Origin: Alphaproteobacteria bacterium Ga0077535
GTDB taxonomy: Bacteria; Pseudomonadota; Alphaproteobacteria; Caulobacterales; Aquidulcibacteraceae
Reading direction: 5' to 3'
NCBI GenBank assembly: GCA_001464425.1
Contig: LNEK01000004.1
Location: forward strand, 82,519-146,518
DNA: 64,000 nt
A program made the translations under genes and the position numbers. Below are positions 36,445 to 47,291 of the stretch, one piece after another (the stretch's first letter is position 1; each line of letters opens with the position of its first letter). A model generated the notes under the pieces. The model saw only the letters and a program-made list of their open reading frames with translations, was not told the origin of the DNA and searched no databases.

Positions 36445-36913
36445 GTCCAACTCCTTCTGAGCTATCCACAGGCATGCCGAGACTCGACGCGAGTTGCGCT
36501 CCGTCAACGGACGCATCCGTGTCTCTTGACAGGCGTTCAACGGATGCCGCCAGCGACGGCAACGACGGGAGACGGCCCCGCAACACGGGAAACAAGGAAG
36601 TGCCACCGTGCTCGCGCGCGCCAAGGGCAAGCGCGTGCCGCGCCGCGCTTCGCGCGTCCCTTGACGCGCACTGCGCGCGATGGCTGACGCGAAAGCGTCG
36701 GGCCGCGGGGCGTCCCTAACATAAGTCGACGACGCCTGCCGGCGGCGTCGACCACAGGGCTTAGGGAGGCTGTTGAACTGTACCAGCAAGAGGCCCGGAA
36801 GGTGCCGGAGTCCCAAGAGGTCGCTGCTAAGACGATTGGCCGCAGCCAAATCAGCGTAGTTGAAACGTCAACCGCTTGAGCAAACTCGCTCGCGCCTTCG
36901 AGGACGCCGTTTG
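36445..36913. other. GC-rich intergenic region with an inverted repeat
   Basis: Most of this stretch is low-complexity GC-rich sequence with many CGCGC steps. At 36725-36752, GTCGACGACGCC and GGCGGCGTCGAC form a 12-base stem with one mismatch and a 4-base loop. It may be a replication, attachment or termination site. No gene is supported here. Confidence 0.35.
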
Positions 36914-38005
36914 ATGGATGACGAACGCGTAGTGACCGTGCAGACTCTCCTGCTTCGGCGCCTGAATGAAATGCCGGTCGGAAAGCTGAATGACGCCAGC
37001 GCGTTGCGCCCCCTCGCGGTCGAAATTGTCAGAGCTTTCAAGTCGAGGAGGCGGCCCAGGGACGCGAGCGCGGCAGTAGACCCCGTGGTAGGTAGTGGGC
37101 CTACATTCGCTGCCGCTGCCCGCATCTACATTGACCTCCACAAGGACACGTGGCGCAATGAAAAGCATGCCGACCAATGGTCAAACACACTACGCGACTA
37201 TGCGTTTCCGATCATCGGCAATCTGCCGGTCACTGACGTCGACATCGAGTCGATAACCAAGATTCTTGATCCGATCTGGACAAAGAAAACCGAAACAGCT
37301 TCTCGAGTTCGGGGGCGTGTCGAGCGAATACTCGATTGGGCCACTGTTCGAGGGTATCGAAGCGGACCAAATCCCGCTCGCTGGCAGGGCCATCTACAGA
37401 TGGTGTTTCCATCCAGGTTTAAGGTGAGAAAGGTGCGCCACCACCCGGCGTTACCATTCTCCGAAATGCCGACGTTCATGGAGAAACTACGAGCGATGTC
37501 GTCAACGGGCGCGCGCGCTCTTGAATTCACGATCCTCACGGCGTCACGATCCAGCGAAGCTACGCAATCGCGATGGACTGAATTTGACCTTGATCGGGCT
37601 ATTTGGTTGGTCCCCGCCTCGCGCATGAAAGCCGAGCGTCCACATCGTGTGCCGCTCTCCACTGAAGCAATGTCGTTGCTTAAGAGAGCCGCGGAGCGAA
37701 ACCGATCTCCCTGGGTCTTTCCCGGGCAAGGGAAACGCGGACCGGTCACGAATATGGTGATGCCAATGGTACTCCGTCGGATGCATCGCGATGACATCAC
37801 CGTACATGGCTTTCGGTCTTCCTTCAGAGATTGGGCTTCGGAAACTACAGATTATCCACGCGAGGTCGCCGAAGCCGCCCTCGCTCACGTGATTGGCGAT
37901 AAAGCCGAAGCTGCCTATCGGCGTGGTGACCTTTTCGAGAAACGTCGCGATATGATGCAGGCTTGGGCAAACCACTGCATCGAATCCGCGTCGCCGGCAT
38001 CATAG
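36914..38005 (+). CDS. int: P4-type tyrosine integrase with a non-standard N-terminus
   Basis: It has 363 residues from ATG 36914. The core-binding domain is FAAAARIYIDLHKDTWRNE onward, and the catalytic domain has ILTASRSSEATQSRW, HGFRSSFRDWASE, LAHVIGDKAEAAYRRGDLF with the tyrosine in AYRRG. In relatives a DUF4102 arm-binding domain precedes this, but here the first 60 residues (VVTVQTLLLRRLNEMPVGKL) are unrelated. Replacement or truncation of the arm-binding domain is inferred. It is a candidate mover of the nested defence island to its right. Confidence 0.82.
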   Translation: MDDERVVTVQTLLLRRLNEMPVGKLNDASALRPLAVEIVRAFKSRRRPRDASAAVDPVVGSGPTFAAAARIYIDLHKDTWRNEKHADQWSNTLRDYAFPIIGNLPVTDVDIESITKILDPIWTKKTETASRVRGRVERILDWATVRGYRSGPNPARWQGHLQMVFPSRFKVRKVRHHPALPFSEMPTFMEKLRAMSSTGARALEFTILTASRSSEATQSRWTEFDLDRAIWLVPASRMKAERPHRVPLSTEAMSLLKRAAERNRSPWVFPGQGKRGPVTNMVMPMVLRRMHRDDITVHGFRSSFRDWASETTDYPREVAEAALAHVIGDKAEAAYRRGDLFEKRRDMMQAWANHCIESASPAS

Positions 38006-38118
38006 CGCGAACAAAGTTAGCTCTCGCAGCTCGCCTCCGTGCGCCAGTCACAATCGTCTGCGGTATCCAATAGCGGTAGTCCGCATTTGCACGGTTGCAA
38101 CATTGCCCGGGAGTTTTT

Positions 38119-38145
38119 GCATTTGGTATCTATTTGGTACCCAGC
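38119..38145. repeat. 27-bp arm-type repeat, left copy (paired with 52888)
   Basis: GCATTTGGTA-(6 bases)-TGGTACCCAGC here matches the same 27-base frame at 52888 except in the middle six bases. Within the gene-free stretch 38006-38353 it is followed 112 bases later by CCCCTACGATGTCAA (38231), which resembles the tRNA-Val-like sequence at 53009. Repeats of this type are common near P4-type integrases. Confidence 0.5.
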
Positions 38146-38353
38146 GAGAAACTTCTGAGCTGAGGCCAGTTAGGATGTTCAGCGAGCAATCTGAAATATT
38201 TCAAGATAACTGTAATCCGGTCAAAGCTCACCCCTACGATGTCAATGCGCGGCCCCTCCCCGGGTGTGCAAAGAATAGAAGTTGCTCCGGCACCCCTAAA
38301 CTAAGCACCGCGATGCGGAGCCGAGATGTGCACTCTCCAGGTGACCACGGACC

Positions 38354-39091
38354 GTGGACATATGCTCACGCACCGTGATCGCGAAGTGCGGCGAGCAGCG
38401 GGTGCACCATTGGGCGCACCTCGGCCAGCGGACCTGCGATCAATGGTGGGAGCCTGAAACTGAATGGCATCGCGCCTGGAAGCGCAAATTTCCGGACGCC
38501 TGGCACGAATACATCATGCGCGACGACAGCGGTGAAAAGCACATTGCTGACGTGCAGACGCCGGATGGCGTTGTCATCGAGTTTCAGCATTCGCATTTGC
38601 GAGACGAGGAGCGCTCAGCTCGCGAGCACTTCTACCGCGAGATGGTTTGGGTGATAGATGGATTGCGGTTACGCCGCGACTTTCCCCGCTTCGAGAAAGG
38701 TGCGCGCGATCTACGGCCGGTTCGGCAGGGCCTCTTCACGCATCCCTTTGCCGAGGAATTGTTTCCGAGCAACTGGCTAAGGGCGTCGGTGCCGGTGTTC
38801 TTCGACTTTGGCGCTGGGAGTGTATCACCCGGAGACGCATGCGGACCGATGTGGTGCCTCTTGCCCCAACCGGATGTCGGCGCAACCGTTTTGAGAATCG
38901 CACGAGAAACATTCATCCGCGCGGCGAGCGGGCGAGCTGAGCAGCTTCTCTTCCGGCAACTCCGAAAGCTGCGCGCAGAAGCGGTTACTGCTGAGCGGCG
39001 CAAGCAGGAGCAAGAACGGCTTCGCTATATCGCGGCGATGATGCGCGCTCGGGCAAAACGGGGATGGCGATACGGACGGCGTTGGCCGTGA
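38354..39091 (+). CDS. Competence protein CoiA-like nuclease domain protein
   Basis: It has 245 residues, with the CoiA zinc/nuclease signature KCGEQRVHHWAHLGQRTCD, then PETEWHRAWKRKFP and the PD-(D/E)XK-like block EKHIADVQTPDGVVIEFQHS. The C-terminal part is helical and basic. The usual N-terminal zinc segment is short, and GTG 38354 is the only start in frame, so slight truncation is possible. It stands beside the defence operon, on the opposite strand. CoiA-like proteins are common next to restriction-type loci. Confidence 0.78.
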   Translation: MDICSRTVIAKCGEQRVHHWAHLGQRTCDQWWEPETEWHRAWKRKFPDAWHEYIMRDDSGEKHIADVQTPDGVVIEFQHSHLRDEERSAREHFYREMVWVIDGLRLRRDFPRFEKGARDLRPVRQGLFTHPFAEELFPSNWLRASVPVFFDFGAGSVSPGDACGPMWCLLPQPDVGATVLRIARETFIRAASGRAEQLLFRQLRKLRAEAVTAERRKQEQERLRYIAAMMRARAKRGWRYGRRWP

Positions 39092-39235
39092 AGGATCAGC
39101 CAAGGCCGGGCATGTTTAACATTTTCGGTCGGATGCCTTGGACCGATGCCAATATAGACCGCACCCCGCCCGGGTAGCCGCAAAATGGAAACCCGTTCCT
39201 GGGTAAAAGCCTATGCCGAGGATGTCTAAATGTGC

Positions 39236-40126
39236 TTATTTTGAAATCCTGTTCGTGGCTCGGAGCACTAGTGTCAGGTACGCAAACATGCGCAAGAACA
39301 CATAGTCGATGTCTGCGGCCTCTCGGAGGAGTTCCTGGTTGATCTCTGAGTGCCGTATCCTGAACGTATTCCCCATCTTGGTAAGAGCGGTCGACTCAAC
39401 TTCGAGATTCTCCCGAAACGCGGAACCCGGAATCGCAACCCGATCGAGCAACGCTGCTGCGCTCGCGCGTTTGTCCGCTCCCGGTTCTAAGGTCTTGATC
39501 CTCTCGAAGGCATCCCACAATTTTTCGACTGCATCACGCCGATCTGCCAACTTGGGCGAGAGGAAAAGCCTCATCGCAGCGCCGAGTAAGGCGTCGGTCT
39601 CAGAATCCCCGTTGTTGGACGACTTCATCCAACTAAATGCATGAACGACAGGCGGTGGCAGTATGCGGCGCGCCGTTCCGTCGGTGTTGAGTTCTAACGC
39701 TATGCCGTTCCGGGCGAGGACAGCATTTACGTCAGCAACAAACTTCTCGAGACCGCGGTCTCTATCCCACGCCAAATGAGCGTGCCGAAAATAGCTGTGA
39801 AATCCGACCTCGTGCGGCTCACCGACACTCGCCGCGAAGAACTCAAGGATATCGAGTACTGTTGGTGCTAATGGCGTCTCAGATGCCGACAACGGCCATT
39901 CGACGCCCGGCATGTCCGCGCAGAAGCGCAGTCGTAACGCACTCTCGTCACATCCTGCCGCCGCTCCGCCGTCTGGGCAGCGCTCGGGAAACCGCCACCC
40001 AACGGCTTCGCTGCTCAAGCTGCCAGTGATGACGCTGAACAAGCCGCCCCAGACGCGATCATCGATGGTCTCGATCGTGCGTGGGCGCGGCCCCTCCTCG
40101 CGATCAGTGAAGTATTGGTCTCCCAA
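39236..40126 (-). CDS. Hypothetical defence-island protein (possible AbiJ/HEPN-like C-terminus)
   Basis: It has 296 residues, starting MGDQYFTDREEGPRPRTIET. The C-terminal two-thirds are helical, with LLGAAMRLFLSPKLADRRD, EKLWDAFERIKTLEPGADKR and the end IRHSEINQELLREAADIDYVF. These blocks resemble the C-terminal segment of abortive-infection-like proteins, but I cannot confirm the family. It is the last gene of the minus-strand defence run. Confidence 0.6.
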   Translation of the reverse strand: MGDQYFTDREEGPRPRTIETIDDRVWGGLFSVITGSLSSEAVGWRFPERCPDGGAAAGCDESALRLRFCADMPGVEWPLSASETPLAPTVLDILEFFAASVGEPHEVGFHSYFRHAHLAWDRDRGLEKFVADVNAVLARNGIALELNTDGTARRILPPPVVHAFSWMKSSNNGDSETDALLGAAMRLFLSPKLADRRDAVEKLWDAFERIKTLEPGADKRASAAALLDRVAIPGSAFRENLEVESTALTKMGNTFRIRHSEINQELLREAADIDYVFLRMFAYLTLVLRATNRISK

Positions 40127-40223
40127 ACGAAGCCACCTCTCAACATGCTTTGTAGCATCTCAAACGATGCTCTCCAATTGTGGGGAAGAGTAACAACCGA
40201 GCCGCGCGCACAGCGAACCCGCG

Positions 40224-40799
40224 CTAAGCAAGCCTGGAACTCAGCCCGAATTGCACCACCTCGCGTAGCGCGGCGGCCGAAGCTCCCTGCGGATGACGCG
40301 AAGCGAATGCCAAAACCAGATGCCCGCGTGAGGTCGTGTAAGTGCCGGCGCGCACTTCCGCTCCAGCAGACGCCAGCCCACACTTTTCCTCGTCCGTTTT
40401 CGGAAAGGCCGCCCACGCTTTTTCAGAGAATACAAACAGCTTGTTCGGTTGGTGCTCTTCTAGGATTTGCCACAGACGGCCGCACGCGCGTTCGTTCTCG
40501 TCAGTTGACGCCACTGCGAACTTGTCCTCGCTTGCACCGATGATGGCCGGCACAAAATTGAAAAACAGCACACGCTCCCAAAATGCCGCCCTGTCGTCGT
40601 AGTCGAATGCACGCGCAATCGCTGTGAAAAATCTGTAGGAGGCTGCGCCCGATATGACGTCACCGACGATATCGATAGTCAGCCCGTCGTGATCACGGTG
40701 GTCCGAGTAGTGAGAGTAACCGCAAACTGCGACTCGTTCCCCTGCTATCCCCTCATCGTAGAGCGGCGGCCGCCAGCAACGATGTTCAATCATGCGCAC
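40224..40799 (-). CDS. Hypothetical protein, possible uracil-DNA-glycosylase-like fold
   Basis: It has 191 residues. The order RVAVCGYSHYSDHRDHD, then FFTAIARAFDY, then FWERVLFFNFVPAIIG and LFVFSEKAWAAFP is like a family with the uracil-glycosylase fold (motif A GESHY/GYSHY and late LxxSxxAW). The catalytic water-binding residue cannot be assigned. It lies 120 bases after the DUF499 gene on the same strand. Confidence 0.5.
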   Translation of the reverse strand: MRMIEHRCWRPPLYDEGIAGERVAVCGYSHYSDHRDHDGLTIDIVGDVISGAASYRFFTAIARAFDYDDRAAFWERVLFFNFVPAIIGASEDKFAVASTDENERACGRLWQILEEHQPNKLFVFSEKAWAAFPKTDEEKCGLASAGAEVRAGTYTTSRGHLVLAFASRHPQGASAAALREVVQFGLSSRLA

Positions 40800-40919
40800 C
40801 TCCTGGCGGTTTTTGCTGCTGGAGCACGATTGTCTGATCGCGAGCAGTCAGCCGCGCGCGGACACGGACGACCAAGACCATCCAAATCGTGGCCTTGGGA
40901 CGGTAGCAGCTCTTCTAGG

Positions 40920-43736
40920 TCATTCCCAATCAGCGCTTTTCAATTTGAGACTGCGGGCGTTTTCGGAAACGGATCGCTTCAGACTGTCACTGGCGCCTTC
41001 GGGAAACTCTGCTGACACCTCCACAACAACGCGGACATTCGCGTTTGGATCGGAACGCAGGACAGCGACGATTTCATCTGCCAATTGAACCATGTGCATC
41101 TTCGCAGTCGCAGGAGAAATTTCCGCTGTGGCGTAGAATGCTCTCGCGGACGACTGTGTCGGATTAACTCGCGCTTCAGCTACGCCCCCGTGACTAGGCC
41201 TTTCTGTTTCTCCGATCCCGTACGAGGTCGAATTTGAGCCTTGCGAAGTAGTGGGCTCGGACGGAACGCGAGTGGCATCCTCAAAGGCCTTTGCAGCATC
41301 CGGCTCAATGAGGATCAGGGTATCCTCGAAGTCAGCGTCGCCGGCCCCAAAGCTGAACCCAACGTATCTCTTGCCCTCCTCGCCCTGAGCAACACCGAAG
41401 AAGTCCCTGCTCGCAGAGCCAACCCGGATCGCTTTTGCGAGGACGTCACGCGAACGCAGGCGCGGCATGTATAGGTAGCGCAGCGTATCTTCGAAGAACG
41501 CGGCCGCCTTCGCGGCGACCTGGCCGTCTTTCCAATAAAGCTCCTTGAGCTTTGCTTTCAAATGGATCGGTGACCACGTCGAAATGACAAGCTCGTTGTC
41601 TGAGCAGACGCGCTCTATCTCTCCGCCGATAGACCCCCCGCTTGTCGCGAGCACGAATGCCTCGACATGAGGTTTAGGATCCGTCGGCGAGTCTTGCGAA
41701 GGACAAAGCAGCCACTTGTAGCATTCGCGAGCCGCCCTCGGCAGCACGTCGTTGGCCGCGCGCAACTCTTTCTCAGCCTGATTCTTTTGAAGCAGATCGA
41801 TGTTGAGGCGCCCATCCTCAACGTCATCAACGATGGAGTTCCACGCCAAAGCCACACGCGCGGCATCGACAAGCCGCGAGAGCGACCCGTGGTCAGCGGC
41901 AAGAAACACAATGCGATTGCTGCGATATCTCGGCTTCACGCCATTCTTCGTGGCCGCCTCAAGCACTGCATCAAATGCTGGTCGCGTCTCGTCGCGTGAA
42001 TACCAGTGCTCTGGCGGAAGCAAGACAAGTCGAAGTGCAGTGTCGTCGGGCAAATCCGCGTGAGGCGTGAAAACATGGACGCCATCAAAGATGGAGACGC
42101 CGCTAACCGCCTTCTTCAACGCCTCCGCGATTCTTCCGCGTACTTCCGTCTTCTCATCAAAGCGACGTTTGCGATCTTCCATCTCGCGGCGGAGGTTGGC
42201 GCGCGTATCAAACCAAAAGCGTGTGTTCTCTTGAGATTTGTCGCCGGAGGTATTGAGATAGTGCAGTCGGTCTGCGAGTCGATTCAGCGCGTCAGCATAA
42301 ACCGATGACGACTGCCCAGCCTGGAGACAGCCCAAAATGATCCGAGCGCGGTCTAATCCGCGCGCGGCCACTTTCGTAACAACTGAGGACGGCGCGCTGC
42401 CAAGGAAGACTGTTCTCGCGATCCGCCGCGCCGCGCCGATCTGACCGAAGCGTGGTTCCTTGTTTTCTAGCTCCACTGTCTCCGCGCGGTCGCCGTCAAT
42501 GTCGCGCTCGATGACGGCATCCCACCCAGCAGGAAGATAATACGTGAGCTCGTTGCGACTGCTACCGTCATGCAGCGGCAAACTGCCCGGCATGATCATC
42601 AAGTCTTTGTTGTCATCTTTCCAAAGACGATAGATGACCTTCGCCATGAGCTTGAGAACGCCGCGCGTGCGCTGAAACCCGTCAATCGTCGTCCAATCTT
42701 CATAGAGACGGTCGAAGACCTCGGGGTGTAGCGGATACGCTTGCAGAAGCCTGTCATAGTAGCGGCGCTCTTGCGTTTCGGACGGTAGCTTTGCGCCCTC
42801 AGCGATGTACGTATCCGCGAACGCGCGGCACACGGCCTCTCGTGCCTTCTCATCCCGCACCGGTTCAAACAAACGGCGACGCACAATTTCGAAGGCTTCC
42901 TCGGTAGCGACGGGCTTCCAAATGGCCTGCACCCGCCCGAAGGTCTTCTCCAGCGCCCGCAGCGCGGCGGCACCGCGCTGACTGCCTGCTTCCAAATCCG
43001 ATTCAGGCAACGAGGCGAGCACGATAGCGCGCGGGACCAGCTTAACGGCTTCGGTGAGCGCCTGAACAAAGGAAAGATTGCTGTCGTAGGTGCCGCCGCT
43101 GAGCGCCTGACCTTCGGGGAATTGCCGCACATACGCGACCAGTTCGTCTATCAGCACCACGCACGGCGAGTGACGCTCCAAGAGGTCCCGCAGCACGTCC
43201 TTGCCCGGCGATGTACCGGTGGCATCCGATTCCGCGACGAGCGCAAACGCTTCCGAACCACCGAGTTGCCAAGCAAGCTCGCCCCAAAGCGTATTGACGA
43301 CTTGCTGCCCACGTTTCCATGGCTGTCCCGGTCCGTGGGCGGTGCCGTCAATGACTGCTACCCGCGCTTGCGGCACATCCATCAACCCCGCGCGATCAAC
43401 AAGCGCTTGAACGCCTGCAAGGTCGGACAGCGCTGATTTTCGTGTGGCGAGGTGATAGACCGCCAGCATGGTGTGGGTCTTACCACCGCCGAATGCGGTC
43501 TGAAGTTGGACGACTGGCTCCCCCCCTTTGCCCGCCAGTCGCTGCGCAACCTGCGTCAGGAGTTGCGCCATCCCCTGCGTGATAAAGGTGCGCTCAAAGA
43601 AAGCGGTCGCGTCCTGGTATTCTCGGCTCGCTTTGCCAGTGTTTACGGCCGTGATGTCGGCCGCAAACTCTGATTGTTGGAACGTTCCTTCAAGGACATC
43701 CTGGTGCGGAACAGCAACTTCTCTCCAAGGCTTCAT
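40920..43736 (-). CDS. DUF499 AAA ATPase of the helicase-methylase-ATPase system
   Basis: This is a 938-residue ATPase. The P loop is [18 protein letters not shown] near residue 87 and the Walker B is [18 protein letters not shown] near residue 192. Later blocks ([33 protein letters not shown]) are typical of DUF499 proteins, which occur with DUF1156 methylases in anti-phage loci. The C-terminal third is variable and ends in a domain with [17 protein letters not shown]. It begins 10 bases after the methylase stop, so it is in the same operon. A role as a DNA translocase or nuclease-activation switch is inference. Confidence 0.85.
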   Translation of the reverse strand: MKPWREVAVPHQDVLEGTFQQSEFAADITAVNTGKASREYQDATAFFERTFITQGMAQLLTQVAQRLAGKGGEPVVQLQTAFGGGKTHTMLAVYHLATRKSALSDLAGVQALVDRAGLMDVPQARVAVIDGTAHGPGQPWKRGQQVVNTLWGELAWQLGGSEAFALVAESDATGTSPGKDVLRDLLERHSPCVVLIDELVAYVRQFPEGQALSGGTYDSNLSFVQALTEAVKLVPRAIVLASLPESDLEAGSQRGAAALRALEKTFGRVQAIWKPVATEEAFEIVRRRLFEPVRDEKAREAVCRAFADTYIAEGAKLPSETQERRYYDRLLQAYPLHPEVFDRLYEDWTTIDGFQRTRGVLKLMAKVIYRLWKDDNKDLMIMPGSLPLHDGSSRNELTYYLPAGWDAVIERDIDGDRAETVELENKEPRFGQIGAARRIARTVFLGSAPSSVVTKVAARGLDRARIILGCLQAGQSSSVYADALNRLADRLHYLNTSGDKSQENTRFWFDTRANLRREMEDRKRRFDEKTEVRGRIAEALKKAVSGVSIFDGVHVFTPHADLPDDTALRLVLLPPEHWYSRDETRPAFDAVLEAATKNGVKPRYRSNRIVFLAADHGSLSRLVDAARVALAWNSIVDDVEDGRLNIDLLQKNQAEKELRAANDVLPRAARECYKWLLCPSQDSPTDPKPHVEAFVLATSGGSIGGEIERVCSDNELVISTWSPIHLKAKLKELYWKDGQVAAKAAAFFEDTLRYLYMPRLRSRDVLAKAIRVGSASRDFFGVAQGEEGKRYVGFSFGAGDADFEDTLILIEPDAAKAFEDATRVPSEPTTSQGSNSTSYGIGETERPSHGGVAEARVNPTQSSARAFYATAEISPATAKMHMVQLADEIVAVLRSDPNANVRVVVEVSAEFPEGASDSLKRSVSENARSLKLKSADWE

Positions 43737-43746
43737 CGCTCATTCC

Positions 43747-46644
43747 TCAACCGAACAGGTCGGATTGCGTTGGCTTCGGCGCGGCCGCAGCGGCGGACTC
43801 TATGGCGCTCCAGCTTGTCACGATTTCATTGTACGCGCGCGCATCTTCGGCTCGTCCCGCTCGCTCGCAAAGCGTGTAGAGCCTGTAGGCGAGCTGGCGC
43901 GAGGCCTCGGCCTTCAGTGTGAAGGCAGCGAGAATGTTGCCTGCCCCACTTTCTCCTTCTGTCTTAAAAACTCGGATCAGATGATGAAGCGCCTCCCAAA
44001 TCGGCAAGCGCTCGTCCTTAGTTGCGTCCCAATCAGAAGGATAGTCGCTCCACTTCAAAAGCCGGACGACGCCGCCGCTCGCAAACAACACGCCCGCCGC
44101 TTTCACACCATCGACGCTCGTTCCTTTTGCGCGAGCCAATGTGTCGGCGTCGCCGAACTTGCCTTCACTCCAACCAAATTGCTCGAACCAATGCAGACAG
44201 AATTGCGTGTCGTGGTCGAAGTCATCCTCGGCGAGGAAGCGGTTGATGAGTCGTAGCGCACCCTGCACACTCATCGGTGTGCCGTCCGCTTCGAGCACGG
44301 CAGCGTACTTAGAGAATACGGCCATGCCCGGGCCGATGATCGCTTGAGACAAGTCGACCGGAGCGACCGGCGAACGGTCTTCGCCCGCCCCACGAGTCAT
44401 CTCATCCAAAGCTTCAGGAAGAACCTGATTCAGTTCGCGCAAGAAGGCGCGTCGGGAAATTGTCTCCGCCGTCGCGGGACGCGGACGACAGACAAGAACG
44501 ATGCTGGACGCAAGCGCATTAGCATCATTCGCTCGTATGCGCCCTGCGCCTTCTGTTCGGACTGGCCACGTGCCAGTCAACGCAAAGCCAGATCGAAAGA
44601 CCGCGTCAAGAAATGCCTCCCAGCCCGTGCTGGAGGTCCCCTCAGTACTCTGTGTGTCCGATTGCTTGAAGGCGTAATAGATTGTGACTGGTAGTGATGG
44701 ATGGGCTTGGCTCGCCAAGCGGTGCATCGCTTGGGTCATCCCACTTAAAAAGAACGCTTCCGCTTTTTCTTTACCCCCATGCCGAGCGGGCGTCGCCACA
44801 AGTTCCTCTGCTTTAGGCACAGAAACCGTGCTGAACAGCTCGGGATATATCGGTCTTAGAGTGCGACGGAGCCACACATAGAAGAAGTCAGACAGATCCG
44901 CGTAGCCGATGTTGTCGTAGTAAGGCGGGTCTGTGGAAACAATTTTCCCAACGGAGATTGACTGGGTCGCAGCATCTACCTGAACGGCTTGGGCGTCGGG
45001 TCGGGCCGGAAGAAAGTCAATGGCCATCGCTCCCTTGTCGATGGCGCTGGCGATGCTCCCGCCCGCATCAGCAAACGGATTCGACTCCGCAAAATCCCAG
45101 ACCATCGAAAGAGCTTGCCTCGCGAAAGTCTCACGAAATGCTCCGCGATCATTCATCCAGGAAGCAAGAGATGATCCAATATTCGCGACCTTCGAGATTG
45201 CGCACGCCAGGTAAATCTCAATCGCCTCTGCGTAAGCGAAGGCGCCGCTGCCACCTGCGCTGAGACCGTTTTCCTTGTCGTTCATCCCTGCGACAACGGC
45301 ATCCTCGAAAGCTTTGCTTCCAGAAGCTTTGATCACATCGCCAAAGGTGGTGAGGGCTGCCAACTGTCGCGCGGTGAAGAGGTCACTCCACCGAGTCATC
45401 CCGTAATTGGCTACTCGGAAGCCGAGCGCTTGAGGAAAAAATTCTACGTCTGGCTGCCAACCAGGTTGCACCTCTCGCGCGGCGCGTTCTTGATTGAGAG
45501 TTGGTGAAAGGTAGATTCGACCATTCGGCCCTTCAGCAACAAGCGCCATAAGACGGGCGCCCATACGCCCCGCTTTAGCCTCCGCTCTTATATACTCGGC
45601 GCTGATAGGTGCCTGCGAAAATAGGCAACGGAAGTTACCCCGCCCCAGTTTGGTACCGTCATTGGCCTCCGCCGGTGCTTTTTTCGCTCTCACCGTGAAG
45701 CGATAGCTATGGCTATCGATAAACGCTTCTACGTAAGCTTCACTATTGGCTCTGCTTGACAGCACGAAAGTAGATGCAAGCGGAACATCGACGTGACTGA
45801 AGGCCGGGTTTGGGCTTCTAACCGTTCGCGCCCAAATCCACGATATAACAGTCAGCTTCTGGCCGACTAGCGACTTGAGGTCGGGGCGCTCGTCGACCAT
45901 GTCCGCAGTGATCTCGATCGGCGGATAGAGGTCACCGATGCGCTTTTGCGCTTCCGCGCGCATCCATTTGCCGTAGTAGCGCACGTCCTCGGCTAGACCC
46001 TGCGCTTCCGTCCACTGCCTTCCGATGAGATCGCAACTGCTGCGCGCCTCTGGATTGACCGGCCGGCGATCAGCGAACTTCGGCGGAATCTCAATCATCG
46101 CCTTGTTGATGAGCACGGCAACAGGATTTAGGTCTGATGCGTAAGCTTGAAGACCCAGCCGTTGCGCCTCTAGCGGAAGCGCACCACCTCCCGCGAACGG
46201 ATCGTGGAATGCGGGCAACTTCTCAGGGTCGAATAACTCCGCGGCCCGGGCATGCTCTTTGTTAAGTTCGCAGGTCTCGCGCCAGGACCTACGGATTTCC
46301 ACGCGAGCTTTTTCCAACACCTCTTGGTTGGTCGTGTTCTCCCACTTCACCAGGTCTTTGATGATCTCGAAAAGCCGCTTGCGGCTCGCTGCCCAACTCG
46401 CCTTGAGATTGCTCGGCGGAAGTTCACCGGCATGCTCAAGTTCCCACTTCCATGAAGGGTCATTGACCATCTGCGCGAAGATGACCGCTCGTGCCGCCGC
46501 CAACGGACGTCGCGCCCACCACAGATGCAATGTGCTGGGATGTCCATGTCGTATCGATTTCTCGCGAGCAGCGGCCTCGTTGATCGCATCCAGCGGCAAC
46601 GCGACTTCAATCAGCTTTTTCGGTGATTTCACCGTAACCGTCAT
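43747..46644 (-). CDS. DUF1156-containing DNA methylase
   Basis: It has 965 residues. The N-terminal DUF1156 block is [20 protein letters not shown] followed by [20 protein letters not shown]. The AdoMet motif [18 protein letters not shown] is near residue 145, and the amino-methylase motif [19 protein letters not shown] near 570. This is an adenine- or cytosine-N4-type methylase. In defence systems it would mark host DNA. A 5-base gap links it to the HNH gene. Confidence 0.88.
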   Translation of the reverse strand: MTVTVKSPKKLIEVALPLDAINEAAAREKSIRHGHPSTLHLWWARRPLAAARAVIFAQMVNDPSWKWELEHAGELPPSNLKASWAASRKRLFEIIKDLVKWENTTNQEVLEKARVEIRRSWRETCELNKEHARAAELFDPEKLPAFHDPFAGGGALPLEAQRLGLQAYASDLNPVAVLINKAMIEIPPKFADRRPVNPEARSSCDLIGRQWTEAQGLAEDVRYYGKWMRAEAQKRIGDLYPPIEITADMVDERPDLKSLVGQKLTVISWIWARTVRSPNPAFSHVDVPLASTFVLSSRANSEAYVEAFIDSHSYRFTVRAKKAPAEANDGTKLGRGNFRCLFSQAPISAEYIRAEAKAGRMGARLMALVAEGPNGRIYLSPTLNQERAAREVQPGWQPDVEFFPQALGFRVANYGMTRWSDLFTARQLAALTTFGDVIKASGSKAFEDAVVAGMNDKENGLSAGGSGAFAYAEAIEIYLACAISKVANIGSSLASWMNDRGAFRETFARQALSMVWDFAESNPFADAGGSIASAIDKGAMAIDFLPARPDAQAVQVDAATQSISVGKIVSTDPPYYDNIGYADLSDFFYVWLRRTLRPIYPELFSTVSVPKAEELVATPARHGGKEKAEAFFLSGMTQAMHRLASQAHPSLPVTIYYAFKQSDTQSTEGTSSTGWEAFLDAVFRSGFALTGTWPVRTEGAGRIRANDANALASSIVLVCRPRPATAETISRRAFLRELNQVLPEALDEMTRGAGEDRSPVAPVDLSQAIIGPGMAVFSKYAAVLEADGTPMSVQGALRLINRFLAEDDFDHDTQFCLHWFEQFGWSEGKFGDADTLARAKGTSVDGVKAAGVLFASGGVVRLLKWSDYPSDWDATKDERLPIWEALHHLIRVFKTEGESGAGNILAAFTLKAEASRQLAYRLYTLCERAGRAEDARAYNEIVTSWSAIESAAAAAPKPTQSDLFG

Positions 46645-46649
46645 TCCAG

Positions 46650-47288
46650 CTATCTTTCTGTCAGCACGTGCCGAATGGCCGAAGAGAACGGAAGGCTCCG
46701 AGCTACATTTAATTCAGTTTCGAAGAGTTCTTGAATATCCATCGGCGAAAAACCTGCGTTGACAGCTTCGTCCGCCATGAGAACAAAGCCCGACACTGCG
46801 GCCTTCCGCATCTTCCGGAGTCGCCCCCAATTGGCGTCGAGAGAAAACACGCGAAGGGTCTCCGTCGCCCTGTGTTGATCTGAGAGCGAAAGGCCATTGC
46901 GCAGGCTAATCGTCCCGTCCGATCGAAACAGGAAAAACCTATCCGGATCATCACAACATGGGTCGATCAGATCAGCGACGTTGTACGGCGAGCCGTCACG
47001 ATCCTTGAAGTGACCACACGAATCAGTCTGATCGCAGGACCAATATAGGTTAGCCCAGTCAAACGTCAGCATCGGATGGTCGTGCTTACGTCGGAAGTGC
47101 TCAATGTGCTGCCCGAGCGCATCGAGGTCCCCCTCGCAATAAGCGCAACGACGCCCCTGCATCGCCTCCAAGTGCAGCCTGACTTCCGCCTTATGGGTGC
47201 CGCCAACATCGTCCCACTTGTGCGTGGTATGGTGGTATCCGGAAAGACACTGTGGCGGCTGGCCAACCGGGCGATCCAGCTTCCGCAT
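46650..47288 (-). CDS. ptuB: PtuB-like HNH endonuclease (TIGR02646 family)
   Basis: It has 212 residues. The HNH zinc pair and catalytic block are [23 protein letters not shown], then [19 protein letters not shown]. This is the TIGR02646 'retron/Septu HNH' pattern. In Septu, PtuB is the DNA-cutting effector kept in check by PtuA. Here the gene sits between ptuA and the methylase with gaps of 3-5 bases, so it belongs to the larger operon. Confidence 0.87.
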   Translation of the reverse strand: MRKLDRPVGQPPQCLSGYHHTTHKWDDVGGTHKAEVRLHLEAMQGRRCAYCEGDLDALGQHIEHFRRKHDHPMLTFDWANLYWSCDQTDSCGHFKDRDGSPYNVADLIDPCCDDPDRFFLFRSDGTISLRNGLSLSDQHRATETLRVFSLDANWGRLRKMRKAAVSGFVLMADEAVNAGFSPMDIQELFETELNVARSLPFSSAIRHVLTER

Positions 47289-47291
47289 CGA

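Noticed and set aside
36445..36849. N-terminal extension of the 36139 helix-turn-helix gene
   Set aside because: The upstream part is Arg-rich low-complexity reading of GC-rich DNA, while ATG 36444 has AAGGAG and a family-like start.
38103..38378. Plus-strand frame after the P4-type integrase
   Set aside because: It overlaps the repeat and tRNA-like core, has no ribosome site and no recognisable protein content.
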